In this document: positions 1-6,745 of the stretch, piece after piece | How the letters are laid out: every line of letters begins with the position of its first letter | How positions within the stretch are numbered: the stretch's first letter is position 1 | DNA from: a virus | Virus record (IMG/VR): IMGVR_UViG_3300036770_001558 | Span: 1 to 28,416 of that record | Reading direction: 5' to 3' (one strand) | DNA length: 28,416 bases | Program-made: the position numbers and the translations under genes | The notes under the pieces: model-generated | Databases searched by the model: none | Told to the model about the DNA's origin: nothing | The model's input: the letters and a program-made list of their open reading frames with translations, nothing else

Positions 1-450
1 AATACCTCATCTTTAGAATTGCGTTTATATTTGTCAGCGGGAACGGCTTTTGATGCGGAGTCGGACACCTTAGGCATACAGACCAACACTTTTGATTTGT
101 GGGGTTTTCAGATTGAGGCTGGCAACGTAAGCACCTCGTTCCAGACTGCTACGGGCACACTTCAAGGCGAGTTTGCTGCGGCTTGCTATTATTACCAAAA
201 AGGCACTTTTGATGTTAGAGTTTTGTCTAGTGGCGCTTCTGCTAATTATGCTTTTCCGCAAAAAATTACTCCAATGCGCGTTTCACCCACTCCTGCATTT
301 ACAGCAGCGGCTTCTGCCACAAATAACATAAGCGGAACACCAACAATCACAATGACAGATGCGGTCACTTTGCGTCAGGCTTTTGTTGCTAGTGCAACGG
401 CGACCGACACCTATTATGTCCGAGCATACGAATTGAGCGCTGAACTATGA
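1..450 (+). CDS. Tail fibre / minor tail protein, C-terminal part (5' end outside window)
   Basis: The reading frame is open from base 1, so the gene starts upstream of the window; a TTG at 19 is merely an internal codon. The segment GFQIEAGNVSTSFQ followed by CYYYQKG resembles the C-terminal pattern of many phage tail-fibre and receptor-binding proteins (a 'QLE-G..-T.F' strand, then a tyrosine-rich 'C-RYY' stretch) that ends a carbohydrate-binding-like beta domain. The remainder is Ala/Thr/Ser-rich beta-type sequence. Its stop overlaps the start of the next small gene (ATGA), and tail genes follow, which supports a role in host adhesion. The family match is from recall and the specificity is unknown. 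Confidence 0.7.
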   Translation, partial: NTSSLELRLYLSAGTAFDAESDTLGIQTNTFDLWGFQIEAGNVSTSFQTATGTLQGEFAAACYYYQKGTFDVRVLSSGASANYAFPQKITPMRVSPTPAFTAAASATNNISGTPTITMTDAVTLRQAFVASATATDTYYVRAYELSAEL

Positions 451-614
451 GAACATATAAGGAAGTCAGTATTGACCTCGCTGGAGATTTTATTGAATTT
501 ACAGAAGGCAACAAAATTGGCTGGATTCCTAAAGACCCTGCTAACTCCGATTATCAACGCTATCTGCGCTGGCTAGAAAACCCAGATGCAGAGGAAAACG
601 GCACAATCTCGTAG
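447..614 (+). CDS. Small tail-region protein, 55 aa
   Basis: ATG at 447 overlaps the upstream stop (ATGA), a typical phage translational coupling. The 55-aa product has the motif GWIPKDPANSDYQRYLRWLE. Short proteins with an 'IP-DP-N-DYQ-YL-WL' pattern are common just after tail-fibre genes in phages, sometimes fused to a fibre end. No known catalytic or membrane feature is visible. It is acidic and probably helical, and may be a small tail accessory protein or chaperone; that role is inference. Its stop lies 22 bases before the integrase start. Confidence 0.65.
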   Translation: MRTYKEVSIDLAGDFIEFTEGNKIGWIPKDPANSDYQRYLRWLENPDAEENGTIS

Positions 615-636
615 AAGTATCTGGTAAGGTGCGTCT

Positions 637-1428
637 ATGGAACTAATACCTATGGACGTTATAGAGGCCAAACTGCGGGATCGCTATGAGACCCAAGGGT
701 TCTCAATGGCGATGTTTCGCAACGACTGGAACCTGCTCGTAAGGGTAGGAGTCCACCCGCAGTTGGCTACCGTAGAAGACTTACAAAAGATTATTATGGG
801 AGTCAAGGCCTCCTCTACCAAGGGGACCTACGCTGCCCGTCTACGCAGTATCTTCAAGGCTTTGAATAAGATGAAACTGATAGACAACAGGGTCATTGAG
901 GACCTGCCTAATGTCCGTAAGGGCAGAGGCCTGCCTCATCCCATTACCCCGTCTGAAGCCAAGATGCTTATGACTGAAGCCAGACAGCCTATGCGTGACT
1001 GGTTCATAATAGGCTGCTGTGCGGGCCTACGGGCTATGGAAGTGGCTTATCTGCGTGGGGTAGACCTAGAGAAGCAAGAGGACGGATACGTCCTTAGAAT
1101 CGCTGGTAAAGGCGGTACAGACCTATCTGTGCCTGTGGCTCAGATTGTCGCTGACACTATTCTGAAGTACAACACAAACCAAAGGCTATGGGAGGTAACT
1201 CCTAATCGCCTGACCAAGAAGACCTCGCTAGAGATGAAGCGACTAGGCATACCTAAGAAAACCTTTCACGCCTGTCGCCATTACTTTGCCACCAATATGC
1301 TTGAGAAATCTGGTGGAGACCTACTAGCGGTAAGAGATTTAATGCGCCACTCAAGTGTGGCTACAACCCAAGTTTATACCCAACTAGCCTCTGGAAGAAC
1401 TAGATCGCTGGTGAACCTTATCGAATAA
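637..1428 (+). CDS. int: Tyrosine recombinase / phage integrase
   Basis: This 263-aa protein has an N-terminal SAM-like core-binding region (about 1-95) and a C-terminal catalytic domain with the full tyrosine-recombinase set: R132 in AGLRAMEVAYLR, K158 in AGKGG, H211 and R214 in HACRHYFAT, H238 in LMRHSS, and the nucleophile Y247 in TTQVYTQL. It should catalyse site-specific strand exchange between attP and attB. It lacks an extra N-terminal arm-binding domain, making it XerC/D-sized. ATG 637 has AAGGTG 5 bases upstream; ATG 652 is an alternative start. It is sandwiched between two tail genes with almost no flanking non-coding DNA, so attP is not beside it. No excisionase was recognised. Resolution of genome multimers rather than lysogeny is an alternative role. 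Confidence 0.93.
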   Translation: MELIPMDVIEAKLRDRYETQGFSMAMFRNDWNLLVRVGVHPQLATVEDLQKIIMGVKASSTKGTYAARLRSIFKALNKMKLIDNRVIEDLPNVRKGRGLPHPITPSEAKMLMTEARQPMRDWFIIGCCAGLRAMEVAYLRGVDLEKQEDGYVLRIAGKGGTDLSVPVAQIVADTILKYNTNQRLWEVTPNRLTKKTSLEMKRLGIPKKTFHACRHYFATNMLEKSGGDLLAVRDLMRHSSVATTQVYTQLASGRTRSLVNLIE

Positions 1429-1439
1429 AGGAGCAGTAC

Positions 1440-3653
1440 GTGGCCCCATATGGCTCTGACATAACGGATGAGATACCCTATACGCTGTCTAATCCAGCAG
1501 GTGCTACCAATTACTCAGCCACAGGCGAGGCCTATGACATTGCAGTAGCAGGCCTACCATTCTTCGTTCAGGCTTCTGACGATACACCTTATCGTCGTGT
1601 CACTGCTCAGTATCGTAAGCAACAGTATGACCAGACCAGAGAAGCAGGCGAGCAGTCCTTGCTTGGTTGGTGGTTTAGATCGCAGTCATCATTCCATCTA
1701 GGACAAGGCATCAAGTACTTTGAGCCTGCTCAGGATGAAGGCTTACGCTTCCAGTACACAGAGTCTAAGGGCTGTGATGTATGGACCAAAGGTCAGGTCA
1801 GTCTTATCTATGACGTAGATCCTGAACATATTACAACTTCACCTATCGAATCTAATGGCAAGCCTGGTCAGTACCTACGCTCCATTGAGTGGACTAAAAA
1901 CGGCAACACCTATCAAGGCTGCCTAATGCTTGATGGTTTTGATATCGACAAGGTTTATCCAACTATCACAGCAACAGTTACTAATAAGGCTTTGACTTCT
2001 AACGTAGCAACTCTTACTACTGCTGATCCTCACGGTATGGCTGTAGGTATGGAGATTGAAGTAACTGGGGTTGACTCTACATTCAACGGTACCTATGAGA
2101 TTACTGCAGTTGGTTCAACTACTACATTGTCTTATGCTAAGACTTCAGGAGATGTTACCTCAACCGCTGCAACTGGAACTGTAACCAGCAACATAACCCA
2201 TTTCCAAGATATTGCAGGAACTGGTGCATACAAGGCTTACGCCTTCTGTGATGATGGAGTATATGCCTACTGGATAGCCTTGATTGATGATGCTGGTACA
2301 GATAGAACTGTTCTATATAAAAAACTACTCAATGACGATGACACTGTAGCGCCTACTGAAATGTTCAGGACTACATCCGTCATTGTTGAGAATGCAGTAA
2401 TGGAGTTTACCAAAGAGCGTATCGTTGCTGTAATCAATAACAAAGTATTTGAAATTTCAACTACTGCCACTGCCCTACCTACTGCCGTATATACCCACCC
2501 AGTAGATGACTTTATTTATACCAGCATTACCTCATCAGGCGCTGCTATCTATGTAACAGGTTACTCAGGTGGCCAATCCAATATCCAGAAGTTTACACTG
2601 GCATCTAATGGAACTATGCCTACCTTGACCTCTGCTATCACAGCAGCAGAGATGCCAAGTGGAGAGCGCATCTTCAAGATTTACTACTACCTAGGTTATA
2701 TGCTCATCGGTACAGATAAAGGCTTGCGTGTGGCTCAGGTATCTGATGATGGATCTCTAGCCTACGGACCGTTGGTCTTTGAATCAGAGCAGCCTGTCTA
2801 TGACTTTGCTGCACGTGGTCAATATGTCTGGGCTGCTACTAACGTAGATGGTTCCCCTGGAACCACCCGTATTGATCTAGGTACACAGGTATCACCTCTG
2901 GTATTTCCTTATGCTTGGGATACCTACTATTTCCCAGAGACTGAGAATGATCGCATAACAGGGCGTGTAACCACCGCCTGTGCGTTCATTAACGGAACCG
3001 ATAGATTGGCATTTACAACCAATTATGACACCACTAACGGACGTGTATACATAGAGTCTGCTGATCGCTATGTATGGCAGGGATACCTACGTACTGGCTT
3101 CATCCGCTACAACACCCTTGAGTTGAAGCGCTTCAAGTTTATCTTGCCACAGTTTGATACAACTAATGGATCTATCCAGGTTTACTCTGTGGATGAATCA
3201 GAGACTGAGTATGGCCTTGGTCTATTTTCACAAGGTGATTCAGTAGGTGAGGTAACTGCTGCATATCCAGCAGAACCACAACAGTACCTTGGCTTCAAGT
3301 TTGTATTCACACTAGGAACTAGTGATACTGCCAGCCCAGTCTTTACTGGATATCAGGTTAAAGCCCTGCCTGCAGTGCCACGCCAGCGCCTAATCCAGTA
3401 CCCAGTAATGTGCTATGACCACGAGACAGATAAGTTCGGAGTCCAGGTTGGATACGAAGGATCTGCTTGGCAGAGAATGCAGCAACTAGAGTCAGTAGAA
3501 AATACTGGAGATACCATCAGAGTAGAAGATTTCAGGACTGGTGAGTCATATATTGGACTCATTGAAGAACTGGATTTTATCAACCGCACACCACAAGATA
3601 AACGATTCTCTGGATTCGGAGGCGTTTTGCTAATTACTATACGGAGCGTATAA
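1440..3653 (+). CDS. Minor tail protein with beta-propeller-like body and inserted Ig-like module
   Basis: GTG 1440 is preceded by AAAGGAG at good spacing. The 737-aa product is rich in Thr, aromatic residues and Gly. Early residues (about 75-95, QSSFHLGQGIKYFEP) resemble actinophage minor tail proteins, and the C-terminus (VEDFRTGESYIGLIEELDF) resembles their last domain. Repeated 'YVWAATN', 'YMLIGTDKGL' and 'AIYVTGYSGG' strands suggest a beta-propeller-like body. Residues about 174-252 form a self-contained 'ALTSNVATLTTADPHGM' to 'AATGTVTS' module, which looks like an Ig/BACON-type insertion seen in many phage surface proteins. The gene sits directly upstream of the lysis cassette, the usual site of a distal tail protein. 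Exact tail position and receptor are unknown. Confidence 0.75.
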   Translation: MAPYGSDITDEIPYTLSNPAGATNYSATGEAYDIAVAGLPFFVQASDDTPYRRVTAQYRKQQYDQTREAGEQSLLGWWFRSQSSFHLGQGIKYFEPAQDEGLRFQYTESKGCDVWTKGQVSLIYDVDPEHITTSPIESNGKPGQYLRSIEWTKNGNTYQGCLMLDGFDIDKVYPTITATVTNKALTSNVATLTTADPHGMAVGMEIEVTGVDSTFNGTYEITAVGSTTTLSYAKTSGDVTSTAATGTVTSNITHFQDIAGTGAYKAYAFCDDGVYAYWIALIDDAGTDRTVLYKKLLNDDDTVAPTEMFRTTSVIVENAVMEFTKERIVAVINNKVFEISTTATALPTAVYTHPVDDFIYTSITSSGAAIYVTGYSGGQSNIQKFTLASNGTMPTLTSAITAAEMPSGERIFKIYYYLGYMLIGTDKGLRVAQVSDDGSLAYGPLVFESEQPVYDFAARGQYVWAATNVDGSPGTTRIDLGTQVSPLVFPYAWDTYYFPETENDRITGRVTTACAFINGTDRLAFTTNYDTTNGRVYIESADRYVWQGYLRTGFIRYNTLELKRFKFILPQFDTTNGSIQVYSVDESETEYGLGLFSQGDSVGEVTAAYPAEPQQYLGFKFVFTLGTSDTASPVFTGYQVKALPAVPRQRLIQYPVMCYDHETDKFGVQVGYEGSAWQRMQQLESVENTGDTIRVEDFRTGESYIGLIEELDFINRTPQDKRFSGFGGVLLITIRSV

Positions 3654-3857
3654 ATGACACCTTCAGACTGGGCAGTCTTAGTTGCCACAATACTTGGAAT
3701 AGCATCAACCGTACTAATGGGACTACGTTGGCTAGTCAAATCATTCTTATATGAACTAAAGCCTAATGGCGGTAGTTCTATGAAGGACAAAGTAAACGCT
3801 CTAGAACACAAAGTAGATTTACTTACAGAGTTAGTCAAGGAAGCATTGAGGAAATGA
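3654..3857 (+). CDS. Small one-span membrane protein with coiled coil; possible holin/antiholin
   Basis: ATG 3654 directly follows the upstream TAA and has GGAG 7 bases ahead. The 67-aa product has one hydrophobic span (about residues 6-25, DWAVLVATILGIASTVLMGL), a basic stretch, then a heptad-like helix (MKDKVNALEHKVDLLTELVKEAL). Small proteins with this layout commonly sit next to endolysins in actinophages and are annotated as holin-like. Its position immediately upstream of the endolysin supports a role in lysis timing. Alternatives are an antiholin or a spanin-like partner. The membrane span is visible; the function is inferred from position. Confidence 0.72.
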   Translation: MTPSDWAVLVATILGIASTVLMGLRWLVKSFLYELKPNGGSSMKDKVNALEHKVDLLTELVKEALRK

Positions 3858-4409
3858 ATGAAACCATTAGCCAAGAAAGCCAGTCCTGCTGCCGTCGCAG
3901 TGTTGCGACAGGCGAGTGCCATTGCACCGAAGCGTATGAAGGCGAGCGATGGACTGCTACCTTCTGCTGCTCACCTAAAGACTAACCCAACTTCAGACCA
4001 CAATACAGGTCTAGCAGTAGACCTAACCCACGATCCAAAGAATGGGATTGACTGTGCGGTTCTATTTGAAAAATTCAAAGAGGACGAAAGAGTCCAGTAC
4101 CTTATCTTCAATAAGAAGATTTGGAATCGTAAGTTTGCTAAGTCTGGCAACCGTCCTTACAGTGGCAGCAATCCTCACACTAAGCATTTACATATATCTA
4201 TCATTGCTGATAAGGCTAATGACACTAGCCCTTGGTTCTGGTGGATGAATCAACCAAGTCTTACAAACCAAGTGGTTGCAAAGTTGCAACCTAAGCCGAA
4301 GAAAAAGGTGGCAAAAGGTATCAATCTGCCACCTGCTCCAGAGGCAGTGGTATGCACCTGCTGCAAACTACATACTTGGTCTGTAAGTATCGAACGAAAG
4401 GCAATATAA
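3858..4409 (+). CDS. Endolysin, M15-type (VanY/D-Ala-D-Ala-like) zinc peptidase
   Basis: The 183-aa product carries the M15 zinc-peptidase signature: SDHNTGLAVDL with H48 and D55 as zinc ligands, and NPHTKHLHISI with H112 as the third ligand. Such enzymes cleave peptide cross-links or stems of peptidoglycan and are frequent actinophage endolysins. There is no signal peptide, so export probably depends on the flanking holin candidates. After residue 135 there is a Lys/Pro-rich linker and a short C-terminal tail with a C-T-C-C cluster (C166, C168, C169), which could bind wall or metal. ATG 3858 follows the upstream TGA with no gap; the stop overlaps the next start by one base (TAATG). A 68-codon hydrophobic frame is nested inside at 4042-4248 (see findings). 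Confidence 0.85.
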   Translation: MKPLAKKASPAAVAVLRQASAIAPKRMKASDGLLPSAAHLKTNPTSDHNTGLAVDLTHDPKNGIDCAVLFEKFKEDERVQYLIFNKKIWNRKFAKSGNRPYSGSNPHTKHLHISIIADKANDTSPWFWWMNQPSLTNQVVAKLQPKPKKKVAKGINLPPAPEAVVCTCCKLHTWSVSIERKAI

Positions 4410-4594
4410 TGGAAACACTAAAGCAAGTATCGCTGACCTGGTTCCGTGCTGCAGCCTCTGCTGCTATCGCACTTTACCTTGCTGGTGAAACCGATGTGAA
4501 AACATTGGGAGCAGCAGCACTCGCAGGATTCCTCGGTCCAGTTCTCAAGTGGCTAGATCCATCAGCCACAGAGTTTGGTCGTGGAGCGAATTAG
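4409..4594 (+). CDS. Holin, small
   Basis: ATG 4409 overlaps the endolysin stop (TAATG); the in-frame ATG at 4352 would intrude deep into the endolysin and is rejected. The 61-aa product METLKQVSLTWFRAAASAAI... has two moderately hydrophobic, Ala/Leu-rich segments (about 11-25 and 31-48) joined by a short loop (GETDVKT) and ends KWLDPSATEFGRG. That 'R/KWLDPSD-.FG-G' ending is characteristic of small actinophage holins. It should form inner-membrane lesions that let the endolysin reach the wall. An intrinsic terminator follows 25 bases downstream, ending the lysis operon. Confidence 0.8.
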   Translation: METLKQVSLTWFRAAASAAIALYLAGETDVKTLGAAALAGFLGPVLKWLDPSATEFGRGAN

Positions 4595-4618
4595 TTTGTA
4601 GATAGCGCGAGGCAAATA

Positions 4619-4647
4619 GGGCCACCCTTCGGGGTGGCTCTTTTTTT
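4619..4647 (+). terminator. Intrinsic terminator after the lysis operon
   Basis: Arms GGGCCACCC (4619-4627) and GGGTGGCTC (4632-4640) enclose a stable TTCG loop (4628-4631). The stem includes one G-T pair and is followed by seven T residues (4641-4647). It lies between convergent genes (holin on plus, zinc ribbon on minus). The U-run serves the plus strand; in the minus direction the T-tract is weak. Confidence 0.93.
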
Positions 4648-4652
4648 GTTGC

Positions 4653-4886
4653 CTAAATTTCCTGCTTATCCACAGGGCAAGGGATCTTTACTAGATTTCC
4701 ACAGTTAGCACAAGTTCCATCCAGTGCCCACCAAGATATGTCATAGTCTTCGAACTGAGCAAAGATATTAAACACAGTACAGCCACAAGAACAGGCGTGT
4801 GTTGGACCTATTGAGCGTAGATCAGCAGCAATTATTGGTGGTAGGCTCTGATTATATTTCAGCAGCCGAAGTAGACGGAACCACAT
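4653..4886 (-). CDS. Zinc-ribbon protein, 77 aa
   Basis: This is a lone minus-strand gene between two plus-strand operons. The product contains HACSCGCTVFNIFAQFEDYD and TCANCGNLVKIPCPVD, giving a CxC(G)C ... CxxC ... C zinc-ribbon pattern with aromatic core residues; similar small proteins recur in actinophages. The start ATG (4884-4886) has an AGGAAGGAG Shine-Dalgarno about 12 bases upstream. That spacing is long, so the start could lie further in, for instance around residue 20 before the conserved part. Function unknown: nucleic-acid or protein binding is the usual role of such folds. It diverges from the Ntn-hydrolase gene across a dyad-rich spacer. Confidence 0.78.
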   Translation of the reverse strand: MWFRLLRLLKYNQSLPPIIAADLRSIGPTHACSCGCTVFNIFAQFEDYDISWWALDGTCANCGNLVKIPCPVDKQEI

Positions 4887-4936
4887 TGCTCGGCACGGCT
4901 CCTTCCTAAGGTCAGTCGCCTCTCGGCCTACGGCCT

Positions 4937-4954
4937 CGGCCCCGACAGGGGCCG
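4937..4954. repeat. Perfect 7-bp GC hairpin
   Basis: CGGCCCC (4937-4943), loop GACA, GGGGCCG (4948-4954). It lies in the spacer between divergent transcription units, next to further GC-rich palindromic words (CGGCCTACGGCC). There is no T-run, so it is not an obvious terminator; a structured leader or a recombination/packaging element are alternatives. Confidence 0.6.
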
Positions 4955-4980
4955 TACCGTTTAATTCGCCTTCGGCTCAT

Positions 4981-5037
4981 ATTGTAATAATCCATCAGTG
5001 TGTCGCTGACACGACACGCCGTAATCTCCATTACAAT
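4981..5037. promoter_or_regulatory. Nested dyad upstream of the Ntn-hydrolase gene
   Basis: Outer arms ATTGTAAT (4981-4988) and ATTACAAT (5030-5037) are perfect complements. An inner hairpin GTGTCG (5000-5005) / CGACAC (5012-5017) sits inside. The right outer arm contains the TACAAT taken as a -10 element, so a protein bound to the dyad, or cruciform extrusion, would directly compete with RNA polymerase. Operator function is inference. Confidence 0.5.
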
Positions 5038-5046
5038 TTTCCAGTG
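5032..5046 (+). promoter_or_regulatory. Candidate leaderless promoter (-10 element) for the Ntn hydrolase
   Basis: TACAAT (5032-5037) ends 6 bases before the GTG start at 5044, placing the expected transcription start on or next to the first base of the start codon. No Shine-Dalgarno-like sequence precedes the GTG (the bases are CAATTTTCCA). Leaderless mRNAs starting with AUG/GUG are common in Actinobacteria. No clear -35 at 16-18 bases was found. Confidence 0.5.
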
Positions 5047-5607
5047 ACCACATTAGTAGCAGTCGAACTAGATGACAGAGTAGTGATGGCTGCAGATTCG
5101 CAGATAACAGAAGATACCCTGAGAACTATATCAACTCAGACTCCAAAAATAATTCACGTTGGAAAGTATCTACTTGGCTTAGTAGGAGACTCCAGACCAG
5201 GAGATATCCTCGCCTATAACTGGAAGCCACCCGTGTACAAAGGTGCAGATCCCGTGCAGTGGATGGGTAAGAAAGTTCTACCATCCATACTCACGGCGTT
5301 TAAGGAGAACGGATACGATCCATATGAAGCAACGAAAGACAAAGAAGCAGGATTCGACTACCTTGTCGCGTTTAATGGGAATGCTTTCCATATCGCAACG
5401 GACCTATCCTTTATCAAATCTGATCAGGGCATTTATGGAGTCGGCAGTGGCGGCGCTTATGCTCTTGGTTATCTTTATGACCGTGTGGGTCGTCTCTCTG
5501 TGGGTAATGTAGAGCAACACGCCCGACGCTCCGTTGAAATTGCCAGCCTCCTTGACATCAATACCTGCCCTCCGATTCAATTAGTTACTCAGATAAGGGA
5601 GATATGA
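5044..5607 (+). CDS. Proteasome beta / HslV-like Ntn-hydrolase protease
   Basis: The 187-aa product begins M-T-T-L-V-A. Removal of Met would expose Thr2 as N-terminal nucleophile, as in HslV and 20S beta subunits. Asp18 in VMAADSQ falls at the Asp17-equivalent position counted from that Thr, and Lys35 (TQTPKII) matches the catalytic Lys33 allowing one inserted residue. GVGSGGAYALGYL around residue 132 matches the HslV 'IGSGGPYAQAAA' segment. The length fits HslV (about 175 aa) rather than a precursor-bearing proteasome beta subunit. It is the first gene of the plus-strand early operon and seems to lack a ribosome-binding site. No partner unfoldase (HslU/ClpX) is in the window, so it may work alone, use host ATPases, or modulate the host proteasome. 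Fold assignment is strong; substrate is unknown. Confidence 0.85.
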   Translation: MTTLVAVELDDRVVMAADSQITEDTLRTISTQTPKIIHVGKYLLGLVGDSRPGDILAYNWKPPVYKGADPVQWMGKKVLPSILTAFKENGYDPYEATKDKEAGFDYLVAFNGNAFHIATDLSFIKSDQGIYGVGSGGAYALGYLYDRVGRLSVGNVEQHARRSVEIASLLDINTCPPIQLVTQIREI

Positions 5608-5804
5608 TGCGTAAAGACTGGAGCACCTGGAGTGTTTATCTTAACGCCCATCATTTTAGTAACTGGGCTATTGGTATTGACTATTACCACGAGTATAACT
5701 ATCTTCCATTTGAGATGATTGCAAGAGTATTGCAGTTGAACTTTTTATTCTTTAACATTACAATTACTCGCTGGAGTAGAGGGGAAGTGTTTCCAGGGAT
5801 ATGA
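5607..5804 (+). CDS. Hypothetical aromatic-rich protein, 65 aa
   Basis: Two adjacent ATGs (5604, 5607) are possible starts. The second is preferred because AAGGGAG ends 5 bases ahead of it; the first would overlap the upstream stop as ATGA. The product is rich in Trp, Tyr, His and Phe (DWSTWSVYLNAHHFSNWAIG, then DYYHEYNYLPFE) with a hydrophobic stretch LQLNFLFFNITI, and ends RWSRGEVFPGI. No family was recognised. Its stop overlaps the start of the Cas4-like nuclease (ATGA), so it is translated as part of the early operon. Confidence 0.65.
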   Translation: MRKDWSTWSVYLNAHHFSNWAIGIDYYHEYNYLPFEMIARVLQLNFLFFNITITRWSRGEVFPGI

Positions 5805-6745
5805 TTGATATAAAGCAGATGTTAGTTAAGGCTCTGCACGAGAAGGAGAACTCTCGTCCAAGGTCTACACAGGTACAGATTGGTCCATCAGAGTTAGGTG
5901 GATGCCGTCGTAAGGTCTGGTACAGATTAAACGATCAACCAGAGACCAACGATAATGAGATGAAGTTGGCTGCCATTATGGGTACAGCCATTCACGGTGC
6001 CATTGAGAAGGCACTTGAGAATAACAAAGAAGTTGTGATAGAACAGACCGTAGAACATAACGGTATGAAGGCACACGTAGATCTCTACATTCCTGGGACA
6101 GGCGATGTAGTCGATTGGAAGACAGTGAAGATGAAGAATCTTTCCTATTTTCCAAGCCAGCAGCAACGCTGGCAAGTTCACACTTACGGATACCTAATAG
6201 AACAAAGTGGATTGGGGAAGGTCCACAATGTGCATCTAGTGGCTATACCACGAGACGGTGACGAGCGTGATGTAAAGGTTCATTCTGAAAAGTATGATCC
6301 TAATATCGCGCTCGAAGCCCTCAACTGGTTAGAGTCTATCAAGCAAGCACAGACTCCACCTGAACCAGAACGCGATGAGAGTTACTGTAAGTTTTATTGC
6401 AAGTTCTACGACGCATCAGGTGAGATGGGATGCGTTGGTCTAAAAAAAGAACGTACAAAAACTGAATTACCGCTGATAGATAACCGCGAGGCTAGTGATA
6501 GGGCCTTGCAGTATCTTCAGTTGGACAGTCAAATAAAGGAATTGACTACACAAAAGGATGCTCTTAAAGAGTCATTGGCTGGTGTAGTTGGTGTTACTGA
6601 CACAGGAGTAGAGGTTCGTTGGTCTACTGTGGCAGGTGCTAAACAAGTGAATAAGGAACTGGTTGAAGAACTTCTTGGCTTTGTTCCAACAATAGAAGGC
6701 AAGGAGAGTCTTCGCCTTTCAATCAAACATAATGGAGGTAAGTAA
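5801..6745 (+). CDS. Cas4/RecB-family PD-(D/E)XK nuclease with probable Fe-S cluster
   Basis: The 314-aa product shows RecB-family exonuclease motifs in order: GGCRRKVWY with C35, GTAIHGAIEKAL with H65, D94 in AHVDLY, D105-x-K107 in VVDWKTVK, and Q125/Y129 in QVHTYGYL. A C-terminal cluster C196-x3-C200-x10-C211 together with C35 gives the four-cysteine layout of Cas4/AddB-type 4Fe-4S nucleases. It likely trims DNA ends during phage recombination or replication. Residues about 230-314 form an extra alpha-helical/beta tail (SQIKELTTQKDALKESL), possibly coiled coil. It starts in an ATGA overlap with the preceding gene. No CRISPR array or other cas gene is present. Confidence 0.85.
   Translation: MIDIKQMLVKALHEKENSRPRSTQVQIGPSELGGCRRKVWYRLNDQPETNDNEMKLAAIMGTAIHGAIEKALENNKEVVIEQTVEHNGMKAHVDLYIPGTGDVVDWKTVKMKNLSYFPSQQQRWQVHTYGYLIEQSGLGKVHNVHLVAIPRDGDERDVKVHSEKYDPNIALEALNWLESIKQAQTPPEPERDESYCKFYCKFYDASGEMGCVGLKKERTKTELPLIDNREASDRALQYLQLDSQIKELTTQKDALKESLAGVVGVTDTGVEVRWSTVAGAKQVNKELVEELLGFVPTIEGKESLRLSIKHNGGK

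Noticed and set aside
3413-3922. 169-codon minus-strand frame opposite the tail, holin-like and endolysin genes
   Set aside because: It is antisense to three well-supported coupled genes and has no ribosome site or protein-like motif.
5801-6745. CRISPR-Cas locus suggested by the Cas4-like nuclease
   Set aside because: No spaced direct repeats or other cas genes are visible in the window; phage replication/recombination is the simpler reading.
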